This document shows positions 26,104 through 38,473 of a stretch of 64,000 nucleotides of DNA, one piece after another. The number at the start of each line of letters is the position of its first letter. Position 1 is the first letter of the stretch. Under the pieces are notes generated by a model. That model was not told the origin of the DNA, made no database searches, and saw only the letters and a program-made list of their open reading frames with translations. Position numbers and translations under genes: made by a program. The stretch comes from Saccharina japonica (taxonomy: Eukaryota > Sar > Phaeophyceae > Laminariales > Laminariaceae), in contig MEHQ01002397.1 of the NCBI GenBank assembly GCA_008828725.1, forward strand, positions 310,001-374,000. Reading direction: 5' to 3'.

Positions 26104-28689
26104 CATAAATACCAACAATATAAAACACATCCACAGCAACACTCTCATATAATACTGGGGCCGTATGTTTTGCCTTAAGACAATACTTTCTCTTCATCGC
26201 GGGTTGCATACAGGCTTCTAATATTTGTAATTGTCCGTCGATTTGTGGTTTGTGTACTGTCTTACTACAACAGTCCTGATTTTTCCAACAGTGATTGCGC
26301 GAGCTCAACCCGACCGTTGTCCATAAACTCGACTTATTCAGGAGAGAGCGAGCCTGGGCGAGAGGGTAGGGTTTGCTTGGTCGCAGGCCGCATGACGCGA
26401 TCGCTGCACTCCTATGGGATTGTGTTTGTTTCGTCCGTTTGTTTCACTGGAGCAAACTTCCATGTTATAGTTTTGTTTTATCAATCAAATGTGCACGGCC
26501 TGGTGCAAGTGCCATCCTGGCTCACCTTCTAAACATATCCATTATGAAAACGGGTAGGCCGACCTCGGAGAGCGAGACCGTGCTTTGTCTTTTTATCAAA
26601 GCGCATCGTCATTGTGGGTAAGTGTAGGTTTCATCGTGTTTCTGAGTGTTCGTCTGTTGGTGATATGTTTCGCGTCGTTGGTTGGGAGAGCTGCACGCGA
26701 ACGATCTCCGCGCACACGGCGTCTACACAAGCCGGCGGGCTAGGATTAATGATTAATATTGTTTAGGCACAAGCCGTCCCGCATGGTCAGCGGTGGGCAA
26801 GCTGCTGTAGGTTTTGTTGTGTGTTTGGAAGACGGTGGTAATATTTTTCAGGTTTTTCAGTTTGTTTTGTTCTACCCACACAGCCAACTGTACCACGCAT
26901 CAGGCAATTGTTGCGCGATTTCCATTGTTGAATTGAGTCGTACAGCGGGCTTAGAGCTATTTTGAAATGACACCCGTAGCGTCAAAAGTTCACACTGCTG
27001 GATGTGGATAGATCCTGGCATTTCGCACACGTGTTCTATGAATGGTATCTGCCCCTGAACCAAATTTCCCGAATGGGCTTTCTCGTGCTGTGTGAAAAAC
27101 CAGATATTTGGTCGTTTATTGTTTTGGGGGTATTTTGGCGCACGGGAATTGCCTGCAAGAAAAGAACACCGTACCGTACGGTCGCGTGTTGGCGGCGGAT
27201 TGTAGAACACATGATCTCATTTCCAAGGTCTATATCTATCAAACGGGAAAAACGTTCGTTAGGTGACCTGTGTTGTCTCCGGCGTTACCTGCGTCCGTAC
27301 TGTTTGGCAGTACGTTTCGGGCGTTTGTGTTCACAGGTACGATCAACTGGTTGACATGCGCGATCGACTGGTTGACAGTCCAGGCATCGGGTGTTGCCGT
27401 CTGTCGACATTTCAAGTGCCAAAAAGTGGTCGTTCGAGCCATTTATAGGTACACTTGAAGCCAAATATAGGTGATGCGGAAAGTGTATGGCTGATAATAG
27501 GTGCACCTTGGCCTTTTGAGCCACTTGTATGTACGATGGAGCTCAGGCCCAATGTTAAACGGGCCAGGAAGCCTTCTCCTGGGTGCATTACGCTGTGTAG
27601 CTATAAACGGCTCAAAACGCGTAGGAATACCTTTTTTTGGCTAGTGCCCTTGAATCAATTTAACACCGGTATCTGGAGGCGCGTTTTCCTTGTTTTGCTA
27701 GGCGTGCCCACAGGAGTCAAGAGGCTCTATACTGACGACCCGTACGTGCTACATTAGTCTCTCAAGGATCCCGTCACATATAATTACGTGCTCGCTGTGT
27801 ATACCAGGCGATCGCAGGCGTGGCTGCTTTTCCAAGCGCGCGTTCTTCGAGAAAGAGTAGCGTCGCGGCTACAGAAAGATGCAAGACCCGTAGAAGTGGG
27901 AATGTATTGCGAACACATAATGATACCCCCGGATATTTCTGCTTAGGTGAATACTTTCGGTGGGTTATTTCCTACCCCCGCCAGCGTGCTTCCTGCACGC
28001 TTCAGCGGGAGTCCGTTTCTGACAACAAACACGGCCCCGCCAGAGTCATGTCGTTATAGGTTGTTGATGACGATTGACAGGATGTGTGCTTCGTTTGACA
28101 CGATGAGCGGATACTTCAACAAGCATACACGAGGAGTCCCCGTGAGTGAGATAACTCCCGGCGGCCTCTCAAAATAGTGATGCTGAGCGAGGGAATAAAC
28201 TGCCCTGGATTCTTCTGGGTAGTTTTATGGACTATGTCGGTGTTGCTGGGTCAAGGAATGAGCGACGGTCCATGCATAAAATGCAATTTACGAATGTCCA
28301 AAGACTTGAAGTAGACCGTGTTTCAAACGGGGGTCGTGTAGGTGACAAGGGGGCAAGACGTTTCGTTCACGTAAGAAATCTCACAGCAAAACGAAGCAGT
28401 AATGGACACTGCCGCCTTATGCACGGCAGCCGGCACGAACTCTGACAGGTCCGTTCTCAATGGCAACTTGCAGGCAGACTCTGCCACGATCAGAGGTGAC
28501 AGCGGCGACTTATCGGCAGAACAGTTTATACTGTTCGCAGCAATGTAGCCATGTTTTTGTTTGGCGTCGGCAGGATCCGTCGAAGTACGAGCAACGCCTT
28601 AAGTGGGCAGCAGTTCAAGAGCAGTATGATAACGTACATGCGCCGAACACGGCATCGTCACGAAGCGACGTAATCACGATGGTAGCGGA
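26104..28689. other. Intergenic DNA
   Basis: No gene is recognised. A small local duplication lies at 27,340-27,376, where GATCAACTGGTTGAC is followed by GATCGACTGGTTGAC. The open frames are short and overlap on opposite strands. Confidence 0.45.
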
Positions 28690-28904
28690 GGTAGACATAT
28701 TGTGAATGACGGGGCGTTTTAACCCAAATTCGTCGAAATTGATGTTTAGTGCTGCATTGGTTTTCGTTTTGAACTCCGGCCGTCGGTTCGTTCGTCGTTT
28801 TGCCGTTGTTTATTCCTCTATAAACTTTTCTGGGTGAGGGACTGAGCTCTTCAAGTAAGTGCCTTCAGAAACTACATAGTGCACCTTTAGCGTAGCATGC
28901 GTCA
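28690..28904 (+). mobile_element. MITE family 2, copy lacking a clear left end
   Basis: It contains TGAATGACGGGGCGTTTTAA and CCCAAATTCGTC, then GAGCTCTTCAAGTAAGTG. It ends in CACCTTTAGCGTAGCATGCG, the family 2 right terminus. The left inverted repeat is not recognisable. Confidence 0.6.
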
Positions 28905-29844
28905 AAATGCACATCGAAGGCCGTAGCGAGAGTATTATAGGCCGTTCAACGGCAGCAGTGGGGGGGCAGCAGCCAAACGCTGCGAGACGCAGTACGCTGC
29001 GCTGCTTCGACCGGATTTCGCAAGCGAACAGTGTACGCCGGCAAACATTCTTTGGATACGAACCGAACCAGACTTACAAGCTTGTCCGCAACCTGTGAGA
29101 CGCTGAAGTCAAATCAATTATTAAAACTTGCCCAGGTAATAGAGTGTAGGTTTACTCGAAAAAGGGTACAGACATGACTTTGAGTATATTGAATCTGGCC
29201 GGTCAGATCAAAGTCTACGAAATGAAATACGTCTTCCTATGGAAACGAGTTCCGGCTACTGACCCCGTAATTAAGGCGGGTCAGAGTGAGTGGTAAGGCA
29301 AACACCTCTGTTTGTGGTAGCGTGGCTATGTGATACATCGAAAGACACCCGCTGACGCGCAAACGTTCTAGCCGCTACGGTTTGGAGCATCGCAACAATG
29401 CCGGTCGCGGCATTCGTCTCCTTGGTTTCCCACCCAATCTCGCGCGGTTTTGAGGTGTCGGCAGCGGTTTGATATTTGTGTTGCGGCTGACGGGAGACGG
29501 CAGGTTTAGTTTCTATGATTCTTGTCATAGAGTATATTATTAAATTACATACACTGCCGCTAAACGAGCGCAAACACAGCCGTGGTCGAGTATCGACAGA
29601 CGACGGAACCCAGGTCATCGTCACACGCAGAGGGACCAGGACACAGTTGCCGTGCGTTCTCTAGATGGTGGCGACAGTTATGAACTGACTTCGAACCGGG
29701 GACAGATGACCACCAACCTCTAGTCCAATCGACAGGCTGGCCAAGACGATATTGAGTGCACGATGCTACCCGTACAGGCGAGAGATCCTGCGAGTCAGTG
29801 CCTTGACGGCTAGGCGGTGGGCGTTCCTATGGGGGACGACAAAA
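28905..29844. other. Intergenic DNA
   Basis: No gene or repeat is identified. A tRNA-like B-box word (GGTTCGAAGTC) on the minus strand near 29,690 is not accompanied by a properly spaced A box. Confidence 0.4.
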
Positions 29845-30086
29845 GCTACGGTAGAGATGTACCATATTGGTTTCTGAGCTCCTCATTTGTGTAGTTCGAC
29901 ACTAGTAGTAAGCCACCGAAACAATGATTTTGGAGTACAAAAGTGCTACTCGATGAACAATACCACGACCTAAGTATAATGATAAAAAACGTCGCTACAC
30001 AAGACCGAAAGTCTGACGATTTGGAGTTGAGGAGCATTCAGAAAACGTTTCAGCCAAAAAGTGCTACTTCTATCGTAGAACGCGTC
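29845..30086 (-). mobile_element. MITE family 2, inverted copy
   Basis: Bounded by GCTACGGTAGAGATG and ACTTCTATCGTAGAACGCG. The interior words TTCAGAAAACGTTTCAGCC and GCTCCTCATTTGTG run in the order of the 55,053 copy and opposite to the 13,614 copy. About 242 bp, with no coding capacity. Confidence 0.7.
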
Positions 30087-32696
30087 GTACGTGCAGTGGA
30101 AATATGTAACCGTCGCACGCACATACGCGAAGATTAGAGCGGCTGAATGCACGGTGGGGGTAAAGCGTTCTCGGGAAATATATTTCATGGGCGCGGTCTC
30201 CTTGCCACTTCCCGGGCAGTGTGCTCGTTCACTCACAGCGTTCCCCGGGACAATCAAATCAAAACCGCTTATAGGGTAAGGTGGACGCTTGGTACATCAT
30301 GGACAACTTACGGCAATGATAGCAAGAGACCATTTATTCGAATGGTTTGAGGAACGGAAAATAGCCAACAGGTGTTGGTATGACCTCATGCCGTAGCAGA
30401 GAGGCCTCATCAACACCAAACTTTATACCTGGTACGAATTCATGCGACGGCTGAAATGTCACTGCAGTTATTCAATCTAAACACGGGGATGCACGAAGAG
30501 CATCCCCGGGAGTTAAAAATGCGCACCTGGAAAGTACACTATACACGCGTCAATGACAGTTTCAGCCTCGACGGCCTAGTGCAGAACGAGAACAATGGTG
30601 ACTGTTAGGAGCAGCAAGCCAGCCTGCACGCCCATCGTTGTGCGCGAGATACATCGACGGCGATGTCGTTTTAACTTGTGTTTATATGTAGTGTTTATTT
30701 AGAAGTGAGCTATATCTGCGACGAGGTACCACGTTAATTGCCACCGTATCAACGCCGGTGTAGTAGCCCCGGGTGAGAGTCTGTCTGATCGATCGCAGGA
30801 GAGAGGGCTCGTCACCCCCTATTTTTATATCTACGAATTAAAGTGACGACGAATTGGTGCTGCTGCTACTTCCTATGGAAATCCCTGTCGATTACTGACC
30901 GTATTTAGGGCCAGTATTCGTTCGGGACACAGTTTCGCCACTACCTCAAGCCCTACGACATCACCTATGCAAACGGCCATATCGCCATCGTTCCTTTTTC
31001 ATGGCAGTTAGGATGATGCAAATCGAGTTCCATTAGAGATGATGCTGATGATGGCATTCGTGGAAGGGCAATATTCATTTTTTTCACTTGAACCAGCTCG
31101 TGCCCGTCTGCTGTTTTCAAAACATGTAAGGCGTCAAACAACAGCAGTGGGGAGTTGGGTATTAAATATCCACTCATGAAGGTACTAAAACAATACACCT
31201 TAAGCCGAGATGCTCCCGAAGGTATCCCAATACGGTTGTATAATATAATAAATTTCTTAGTGCTCGTTGTTACGCGTTTCACCTGGGTCCAGCGCGAAAT
31301 CCGCCTACATTCAAGTGGCCTGGGGACGGTCCTGAACCCGCCTCTTTGTTTGATTAATTACCCAATCGAGCTGACACATCATTAGGGTATGATACGGCTA
31401 GGGAGAGGTGATGCGAATCCGTCGTCTGAATTTATGACCTCATTCAGGGCGGTGAATTACGATGTGCCAGAACTTTAACCAACCCCGGGGATGGTCCCGA
31501 AGACCCCGATGTTTGCAAATATAGCCAGTAGATTGCCAACGTCATGCTTTGGTACGGTGAGGAGACATTGCGAACCGATTGTTCCGGATTATGTCCTTCA
31601 TTCATGCCGCTGAAATACGCTGTGTCAGAGCACGCTACTTGGAAATGACAGCCAAATATCCAGTCCCTCTTTCACACATTTATATACTTGGCATACGTGG
31701 GCTGACACGCGAAGGCCTTGAACCTGTACTCCAAATGTCTCGGTTCCGCGATGCCACCGGGAAACGGCTGTGCCAAATTGATTTCTCCTTGCGGACTCGG
31801 GTTTTCTAGGAAGTTCTCCGGTGAGCAAAGGTCTTTCTTGAGATACTTTATGACTGTCTCTACTCGCCGTGCAACGGCCACATCAAGTTCGTTACCGAGG
31901 TGTGCAGAGAAGCGCAGGTCCGCCATTCGGTGAAAACTGGGGGGGGTACCCATATTTTTACTATCGGTTTTTGGCCACTCGGACGAGTGGCTCCGAATCT
32001 AACTGAACATTGTACCTAACAATAGTTTGCTCGCGTTACGTAACACAACCTCCGATGGCGGTGCATGTAGAACGATAAAAAAGAAACAAAAGTTATGAGT
32101 ACGACGCAGTATAGCAGTCGCTCGGCCGAGTGGCTCTGTGCAGTTGAAAACAAGCACCTGCACATGACCCCCACCAGTCCGAAGGTGATTAGCCAGGCTT
32201 TCTGAAACGCGTTTAGTTTCAAACGATAGTTTTTACGCCGTTTTGTTATATGTTTCAGATCAACCCAGGCACTCATTGTTTTCATTCTCGTGTTTTCAAG
32301 TTCGAGATGACCACACACGGCTTAAATTGGAGGGTGCCTACCGCGTGTTAGGTTCGGCGGCTGCACTATATTTGATTGGTTCAGCCGATTGCAGAATACT
32401 GTATTTGCCATTATTTCCTTCGTTTGTCCTAGTGGCTATCTGAAACTGCAGTCCTCCCAGAGCTTTGCCGCCAAGTCCACTAGAACCAATAACGGGTATG
32501 TACTTCACTTGATTGACGACCTCGCTATATAGTCGGTGTGTGTTTCGCGCGATTTTGACCTCCAATAAAATATCCAGTACGAGCTCAGTATGTTTGACAC
32601 TATCACGGTCAGGTCACACTGTGCCCAAGGCGAAGAGGTAAAACATTTCCGAGTGTGGATTGGGATAGTGTTAAGTGTTGGTCGACCTCCATAAAG
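30087..32696. other. Intergenic DNA, no gene recognised
   Basis: Overlapping open frames lie at 31,672-31,953 (minus, 93 codons) and 31,718-31,933 (plus, 71 codons). Neither shows a domain I can name. One TACCTGGTA palindrome is at 30,426. Confidence 0.4.
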
Positions 32697-32826
32697 CCAT
32701 GGCGCCTGGTCTCCCGCCTTGTATGCCTGGAAGGCGTTATTACCCCTCTCGTAAGCACGTGGTCCCGCCCCCTCTATCACACTACATGCGATCGAAGGAA
32801 GTCGCTCCCTATACACCAGGCACACG
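32697..32826 (-). pseudogene. Gene-like remnant, family of 10,763-10,890
   Basis: The minus-strand frame reads CLVYRERLPSIACSVIEGAG followed by PRAYERGNNAFQAYKAGDQA. It is uninterrupted here and aligns with the stop-containing copy at 10,763. The protein family is unknown to me. The second shared segment (33,136-33,240) lies about 300 bp upstream on the same strand, so the two may be parts of one former gene or mobile element. Confidence 0.35.
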
Positions 32827-33135
32827 TGAGTAATCGAACACTGTCAGACGTACAACCCGTAGTACCTATATCATATCTGTTAGCCGGCCATTTTATGCTA
32901 TGTACACATGGCAACGGGTAGAACAACAAAGGCATCGTCTAGGCTCGGACGGTTGGATATTTGTGAATATGTATTTGTTTTGCCATCAGTACATGACTAA
33001 ACTTAGTCGCGCGCTTGGCCTCTGCATTGCTTTGTGATACTGATATATCAAGGGTACGAGTATCCCCATCGTGCCGATGGCGTCATGGAACCGACGGGGT
33101 GTTGGAAATTAGGTATGTAGTGTGAAAAGTAATAG

Positions 33136-33240
33136 ATCCCCAGATTAGATGGAGTTCAGCCAGTTTAAAACTTGCAACAAGCTGCCAATCGAGAGTTCGA
33201 GCACAACCACAGTTGAAAATATGGCATGAATAGTGAAAAC
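33136..33240 (-). pseudogene. Diverged segment shared with 10,183-10,290
   Basis: The minus-strand frame contains SFKLAELHLI, matching RFEQAELHQI in the 10-kb copy. The DNA similarity covers about 100 bp. It could be an exon remnant or part of a mobile element. No function can be assigned. Confidence 0.3.
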
Positions 33241-33529
33241 GTGATGCCATGACAACAGGAGAGAGGGAGGTGAAGTACAAAATGTGTTTTTTGTGTATTA
33301 ACATCATCAAGTATCATAGGGGCATACACATATAGCGTGTAAACAACTACACCTTTACGCAAACCAGAGTCGGTCGTTAGTTATGAGTGGATCCGTAACA
33401 CATCTCTTCTTCGTGTCAAACGGCCCAAATATAAGTTTCGATTGACCGCTTCGAAATAACTTTTAGCTTTCCACTTTTTGCTGGCAGCAGCACGACTAGT
33501 CTATACCTGGTAGTCCGTACTACTGTTGT

Positions 33530-34033
33530 TTGTCAGCAACGAACACAACGCACGGCAGAGCATGGCCGGCTTTTGAACAGCAGCAGCGCTTCGCCGCCAA
33601 CTGCTTTGCCGGAGACACATCACCATACAGGTCATCAGACAGAGCTGATGATGTGCATCAGCAGCACACGATCAATTGCTCCGATAGCGCATGCCTAAGT
33701 AATGTGGCTGCGGGCACGGGAGCTATGTACGTGCAACAGCAGCTGCGGGCGCAAGCAGCGGGCGCTTTGGTGCGCAACCACCACGACGTAGTTGCTAGAT
33801 GGCCGGCATTTGTACAGCACCACACCAGGGAGAGACACCAGCATACAGACTATCAAGATAGAAGAGCTCATGGTGTACAGCTGCACAACCGGCATTGTGT
33901 GAGCGTGGAGAGAGAAACCAACATAAAGACTATCAGGCAGAGCTCATGGCGTACTGCTGCTGCTGCTGTACTGCAGCACAGCAAGCAGCAGTACTCAATC
34001 AACTTGCGGGACGGTAGCTCACAGGCAGAATAA
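33530..34033 (+). other. Gln/His-rich open frame over an imperfect repeat
   Basis: A 167-codon open frame, rich in Gln, His and Ala, overlies three diverged copies of a DNA repeat. The copies contain GAGAGACACCAGCATACAGA, GGAGACACATCACCATACAG and GAGAGAAACCAACATAAAGA, each followed by an AGAGCT-AT word. CAGCAG and TGCTGC runs add to it. No domain or signal is seen. The repeat structure explains the absence of stops, so I do not call it a gene with any confidence. A low-complexity exon is the alternative. Confidence 0.25.
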
Positions 34034-34835
34034 GTGTGGCTACGGAGATGGAACTACTGTATTCTGTCATCATACGAGTATTCGTTTATTTCTGCGCTGT
34101 TGCTGTACAAATCACAGACCATCAGGTAGTGGTCTTAATAGTATTGCTAGGTCTGTAGCGTTTTTTACTTGCCTGGTGAATACCTTGCTATTTTTTGCAC
34201 TTTCCATCTGCGCCAGAGGTACGCATTTGTTTCATTATTAGTTTTGCAGAAACTCACGGGAAATCTCTTCTAAAGTAATTGTATTGATTCAAGAAAGTAA
34301 ACAAGTCGTACCCGTATGTATACGTACGGAGTACGCGTTGCAGGGTAAACACGTAGCGTACAATACGTACACCGCCCCTATTTACGAGGGCAGAGTGCCT
34401 TCGTTGTCTCTTCGGGTCTGATGAAAAAACAGGTACACGTTTTGTCGACTCGTCCGATCACCAGCATACCCTGGAAAACCACAGTGGAGGCTGCCGCTCT
34501 GGATTTTTTGTTGCTGCTCTGCTAGTGCTGAGTTACTGCGTACGGGTGGGGGGGCACAACCTTACTACTGCTGTACTTTTCTTGCGTCGCGCGCATTTGG
34601 ACGGTTTGCTGTAGGCTAGCGTTTTATATACCGTAAAATTGCAATTCATTGTGGCCACACTAATCCCCCATACAGCTGCAAGATTCGCCGGACTAGACCA
34701 AAACCAACTACAAGCCCATTGTATTCGTGCAAGAATATCCACTCTCATCGTACAACCATTCCAAAGGAAAGCCTTGTAATCACTACTATTATGGGGGCCA
34801 TAGTAAATATAAATAAATAGGACCTGTGGTCTGCA
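34034..34835. other. Intergenic DNA
   Basis: No gene is recognised. The minus-strand open frame at 34,533-34,907 runs into the adjacent MITE and has no motif. Confidence 0.4.
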
Positions 34836-35071
34836 ATCCCACGGTAGGGGTACCACGCTTAGGCTCAATATTTTCAGACCGGTTGTGCTCCTCACGTGAG
34901 TAACCACCGGATACTAGTATCATTTCACTGATGTATTTGTTTTTGGACTACCGCATTGGAAGGTTTGGTCGGGTTGCGCGAACGAATGTTTCCGAAGTCA
35001 TGTCTCGGGTGAGATATTGAGCTCCTCATGTGAGGAGCTCAGAAAATTCTGCTGCGCCCCTATCGTGGGAT
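34836..35071 (-). mobile_element. MITE family 1, copy 3, inverted
   Basis: Ends are TCCCACGGTAGGGG at the left and CCCCTATCGTGGGA at the right. The interior matches copies 1 and 2 in reverse (AACCGGTTGTGCTCCTCACG read from the other strand). It includes a near-perfect palindrome at 35,019-35,040, GAGCTCCTCATGTGAGGAGC. About 235 bp. Confidence 0.8.
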
Positions 35072-35817
35072 GACTCTGGTACAAACAAAAACCTATATAC
35101 TCACCTATTTTTACTAACAATGTTTGGTCCTATTTACTAGTGTTTACTATGCTCCCCCGTAATAGTGCTTTTCACTACGTAATCAAATCTGCTGTACATA
35201 CGTGCGCGAGGGTTAAACAGCAGTGCGTATGCCCATATAGATACTGGTATACGTTTATTATTATGTGCCAGATACCCATGTGTATGATGTCTATGCCCCA
35301 GTCCCGTTTAGGGAGGGGAGTTTGAAATAAAATTCGGTACAGAAATTTTTTATTTTTTTTTTTTTTTTTTTTCTTTTTTTTGCTTTACAACAATTGGCTC
35401 AAGCACAGAACCCAAATCCCAAACCCACTGGATCCCCCCACGTACTTGAAACATTCCGAAACTGAACCCAGAATTATTATGTACCGCCAGCAGCGCCTAT
35501 GGCAAACCCTTATCCCATTAAACCACAATATAACCAATATGCACAATAGGAGTTCGGTTCATGGTGTTTCGTGGGCACTACCGCCGGCTACATTTAATCG
35601 GAGAAACTAAAAGTGCTCCCGGCATCTACTTGGTAAACGACGCCGGCGGAGAAACATCAAACTATTTCGCCGCCCCGGAGTAAAGTACACGCTTCAGATC
35701 CGCCCCCCGGCAGACATGGAGGCTGCACTATTGCGTCGGAACAGTTTCCCACTAACCGAAGTCCTAAGCCACAGGGGTTTCCAGCAAAGCTTGTCTGTCT
35801 TCTTGTTCGACCCGGGA
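35072..35817. other. Intergenic DNA with a poly-T tract
   Basis: No gene. A T-rich run of about 40 bases lies at 35,346-35,385. It could be the tail of a minus-strand retroposon, but no coding or SINE head was found beside it. Confidence 0.4.
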
Positions 35818-36064
35818 GCGTGCCACGATAGAAGTGGCAATTTTTTTCTGAAACGTTTTTTTGAACGATCGGCCTGCTCACTCCCATATCGTCGTAATTC
35901 CATTTCTGGGTTGGAATATTTGTCGTTGTCTCGTCAGGCCATCGTATTGTTGATCGGGTAGTGCTTTTGTGATCCTCCGAATACTGTGTATTTGGGAGGG
36001 GTATAGCACTCCTCGAATGAGGGGCATCAGAAAGAACACGGCGCACCTCTAACGTAGCATGCAT
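35818..36064 (+). mobile_element. MITE family 2 copy
   Basis: Starts GCGTGCCACGATAGAAGT and ends CACCTCTAACGTAGCATGC. The interior contains GAACGATCGGCC, GTTGATCGGGTAGTGCTTTT and CACTCCTCGAATGAGG, matching the 13,614 and 53,475 copies. About 247 bp, non-coding. Confidence 0.7.
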
Positions 36065-37430
36065 GTCCACATGGGAATCAGATGCCTCGCCCTAACGGTT
36101 TTGGATCGGGCGTCTCTTTTTATGTCGGTGGAGGGCTTCTTTACTCGTTCGGAACCGAAAAACGTATCCCACACTAATTCAAAGTAGGTTCCCCCCAAAA
36201 ACGGGGTACCAGGGGACACGGAAAGTTCAGGTGCTGCCTATGCAGCAGCACTCGTCATTATGCAAACGTTACTCGTTTTTATTCGACAGCAATGTTCCAC
36301 GGCAGAGACTCCGCGCCGAACACCAGTGGGGAAATTTTCCGTGCACCCTAAACAGGGCTGAAACACGTTAAGATCGCCTGTAGTAGCTGCGTAGTGGCCC
36401 GGTATGTTTGAACCACTCGTATTTCGTACCCAATAGTTCGGTCTAGGGACAGAAAGAGTTCAGTTTCGCAATCAAACGGGCATATGCAACATCTTACTAT
36501 AGATAGAAAGATAGGTACGCCGACTAATAGAAGAGGAGATACGAAAAACATGCAACAAGTACTCACGAGCAAGTAGTTGAATACTTGGTGCATGTACTTT
36601 ACCTCTATGTTGTATGGAAGTATAGGCAGCATGGCAGCTGCAGCGTCACAAGCACAAAATTATATTTCTCGAAATTGGTTTTGGTCAAATTGGAATTTCC
36701 CCGCACGGTTTTATTATCTCCTCTATGACTTCCTGCTCGTTGACCGCAGAAAAAATGCTGCTCTCTGCCTCCTTAGTTTGTGGTTCAACTGACATTGGTT
36801 ATTCGTCACGAGTGTCTAAGCCAGTACCATTCTGGGAGTTCTGGCCTAATGTATATACAGTAGTTCTGGAAGGTAAACATCGATATGACCCCGTATCTGG
36901 TGAGATAGAGGCTTGCGCAGCATGCCTTTATCTTTGCGTTTCAAAACAACGCCACTTAACCCATATAAATAACAGAAACAAAACGTACCACACACATTCC
37001 AAGTAGCTTTTCCCCAAATATGTGGGACCAGTTTTGAAGGGGTTAACTCGCCTCACATGGAGTTGTCCGCTCATGAAAAGGGACCAAGTATACGACATCT
37101 AGATTTTTGCTGTCGTACATATTACTAATATAAACGGCGGTTGCATCATTTGCATCGTCAAAACAAACACAAAATAACGCATTCTGCTGTTGCTGCTGCA
37201 CGCGGACCTACCATATACCTGTTTTTTTTTTGTAGTGCATGTTACTCGGTTGAGCGCCAGTACTCACGCGAAGTATCCAGGCCAACATCGACACAGTTGC
37301 AGCTACGTTGTTACCGCTCTCTCTGAACAAATTTGAACAAGCGAAAACACATGTCAAGAGAAACTCTACAGTACAATCTCGGCAGAACGGGTATCGATCG
37401 TGACAATGGATACGGTAGCAAGGGGACACT
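36065..37430. other. Intergenic DNA
   Basis: No gene could be identified. Open frames at 36,577-37,006 contain hydrophobic residues but no recognisable domain or convincing splice sites. Confidence 0.4.
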
Positions 37431-37632
37431 TTGAGCCAACTTATTTTGACCGGATGAGCTTCATAGGTGAGTAACTACCGGTTAGAACGATACGTTTTCT
37501 CGGGCTTTGTTTCAGGACCAGCTCCCTTCAAATTCTTGGCCTCCAACAACCTTCTTCGGAGTTGTGATTCAGGCGATATATCGAGCTCCGCATGTGAGGA
37601 GCTCAGACACAAACTGCCACTCTTATAAGGTG
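37431..37632 (-). mobile_element. MITE family 1, degenerate copy
   Basis: The words GGTGAGTAACTACCGGTTAG, GGCGATATATCGAGCTCCGC and ATGTGAGGAGCTCAGA run in the same order as in the inverted copy at 34,836-35,071. The terminal inverted repeats are not preserved. Confidence 0.5.
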
Positions 37633-38415
37633 GAACTGAAATATCTTTATTTTGGTGTCAGGCCGAGAATGCAATACCCGGTAGACCAGGTACAGGAATA
37701 TACCTGTATTTTGGTATGAAACATATCTGCTATATACGGTATATATTTTTTATTCCTTCGCGTCGTCCGTTACTGCCGCTGTCTGTCGCTGCTGCGATGT
37801 AGATGCACGGTTTGTTCTACATAAGAAGGAGATGGCGACGCTGCGATCGCCGTTGGCTTAGGGGTGAGGACTGCTACAGTAGTTGGGATTGATAAACGAT
37901 ACCTGGTATGTCCTACAGTAAAATATGAAACCATTCGAAAGTTGAGTTTTCCCAATCAACTGACCATTTGGAATGTGGTCCATCTCTACCAGGAACATTC
38001 TGTGATATGTTCCTGTCTGGATGTCACAGCGGCAGCCAATTTCCGCGCCATGACTGAACGAGAAACAAACGTTATTGCGTATCTCACGTATATATCCCTG
38101 TTTATGTGGTCAGAATGAACGGTCTTCATCTTCACGTCAACGTAAAAAACTTGGCTTTGGTCTCTAGTCTCTTCATTCACAATTATATATGCATTCGCAG
38201 ACCCCCAGCCACCGTAACCACCCGCATGCCATGGCCGCATTCATGAGCTGCCCATCAACTTGGGCAGGTATCTATGATCAAATTAAGCGATATTCATATA
38301 TCTGTAGTTGAGACCATTGTCCTACCGCGGTCACCGACCGAACTTACCAAGTTGTATATCATAATGGTCAACGCTCCTTCGCTACAGGTATCATCGTACA
38401 TCGTGCGGCGCAAAG
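37633..38415. other. Region upstream of the LRR gene
   Basis: No exon is recognised. A TACCTGGTA palindrome is at 37,900. This stretch should contain the promoter and 5' leader of the gene starting at 38,416, but no TATA box or initiator is convincing. An earlier ATG at 38,364 is in another frame. Confidence 0.4.
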
Positions 38416-38473
38416 ATGCGTGCATTGATCCTTCTCCTTGCGCTCCTGTTTGCTGGCGTCGGTGTGGTTGACG
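38416..38473 (+). CDS. Exon SP: signal peptide of the LRR protein
   Basis: The exon starts ATG CGT and codes MR, then the hydrophobic stretch ALILLLALLFAGVGVV, then DG. It stops one base into a Gly codon (phase 1) at a GTGAGC donor. A basic start, a 16-residue apolar core and small polar residues at the end are what a secretory signal peptide looks like. The phase fits the Cys N-cap exon at 40,959, whose first two bases complete the Gly. The mature protein would begin near TNPCFDKC. No other exon with these properties is visible before either cassette. The 2.5-kb intron that follows carries CAG repeats. A transcript would be decisive. Confidence 0.7.

Noticed and set aside
25697..26152. 151-codon open frame with a poly-Asn tail
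   Set aside because: The Asn run is the translation of an AAC microsatellite. The rest has no recognisable feature.
29689..29728. tRNA-like A and B boxes on the minus strand
   Set aside because: The boxes are about 29 bases apart where a tRNA needs about 44, and no stems form around them.
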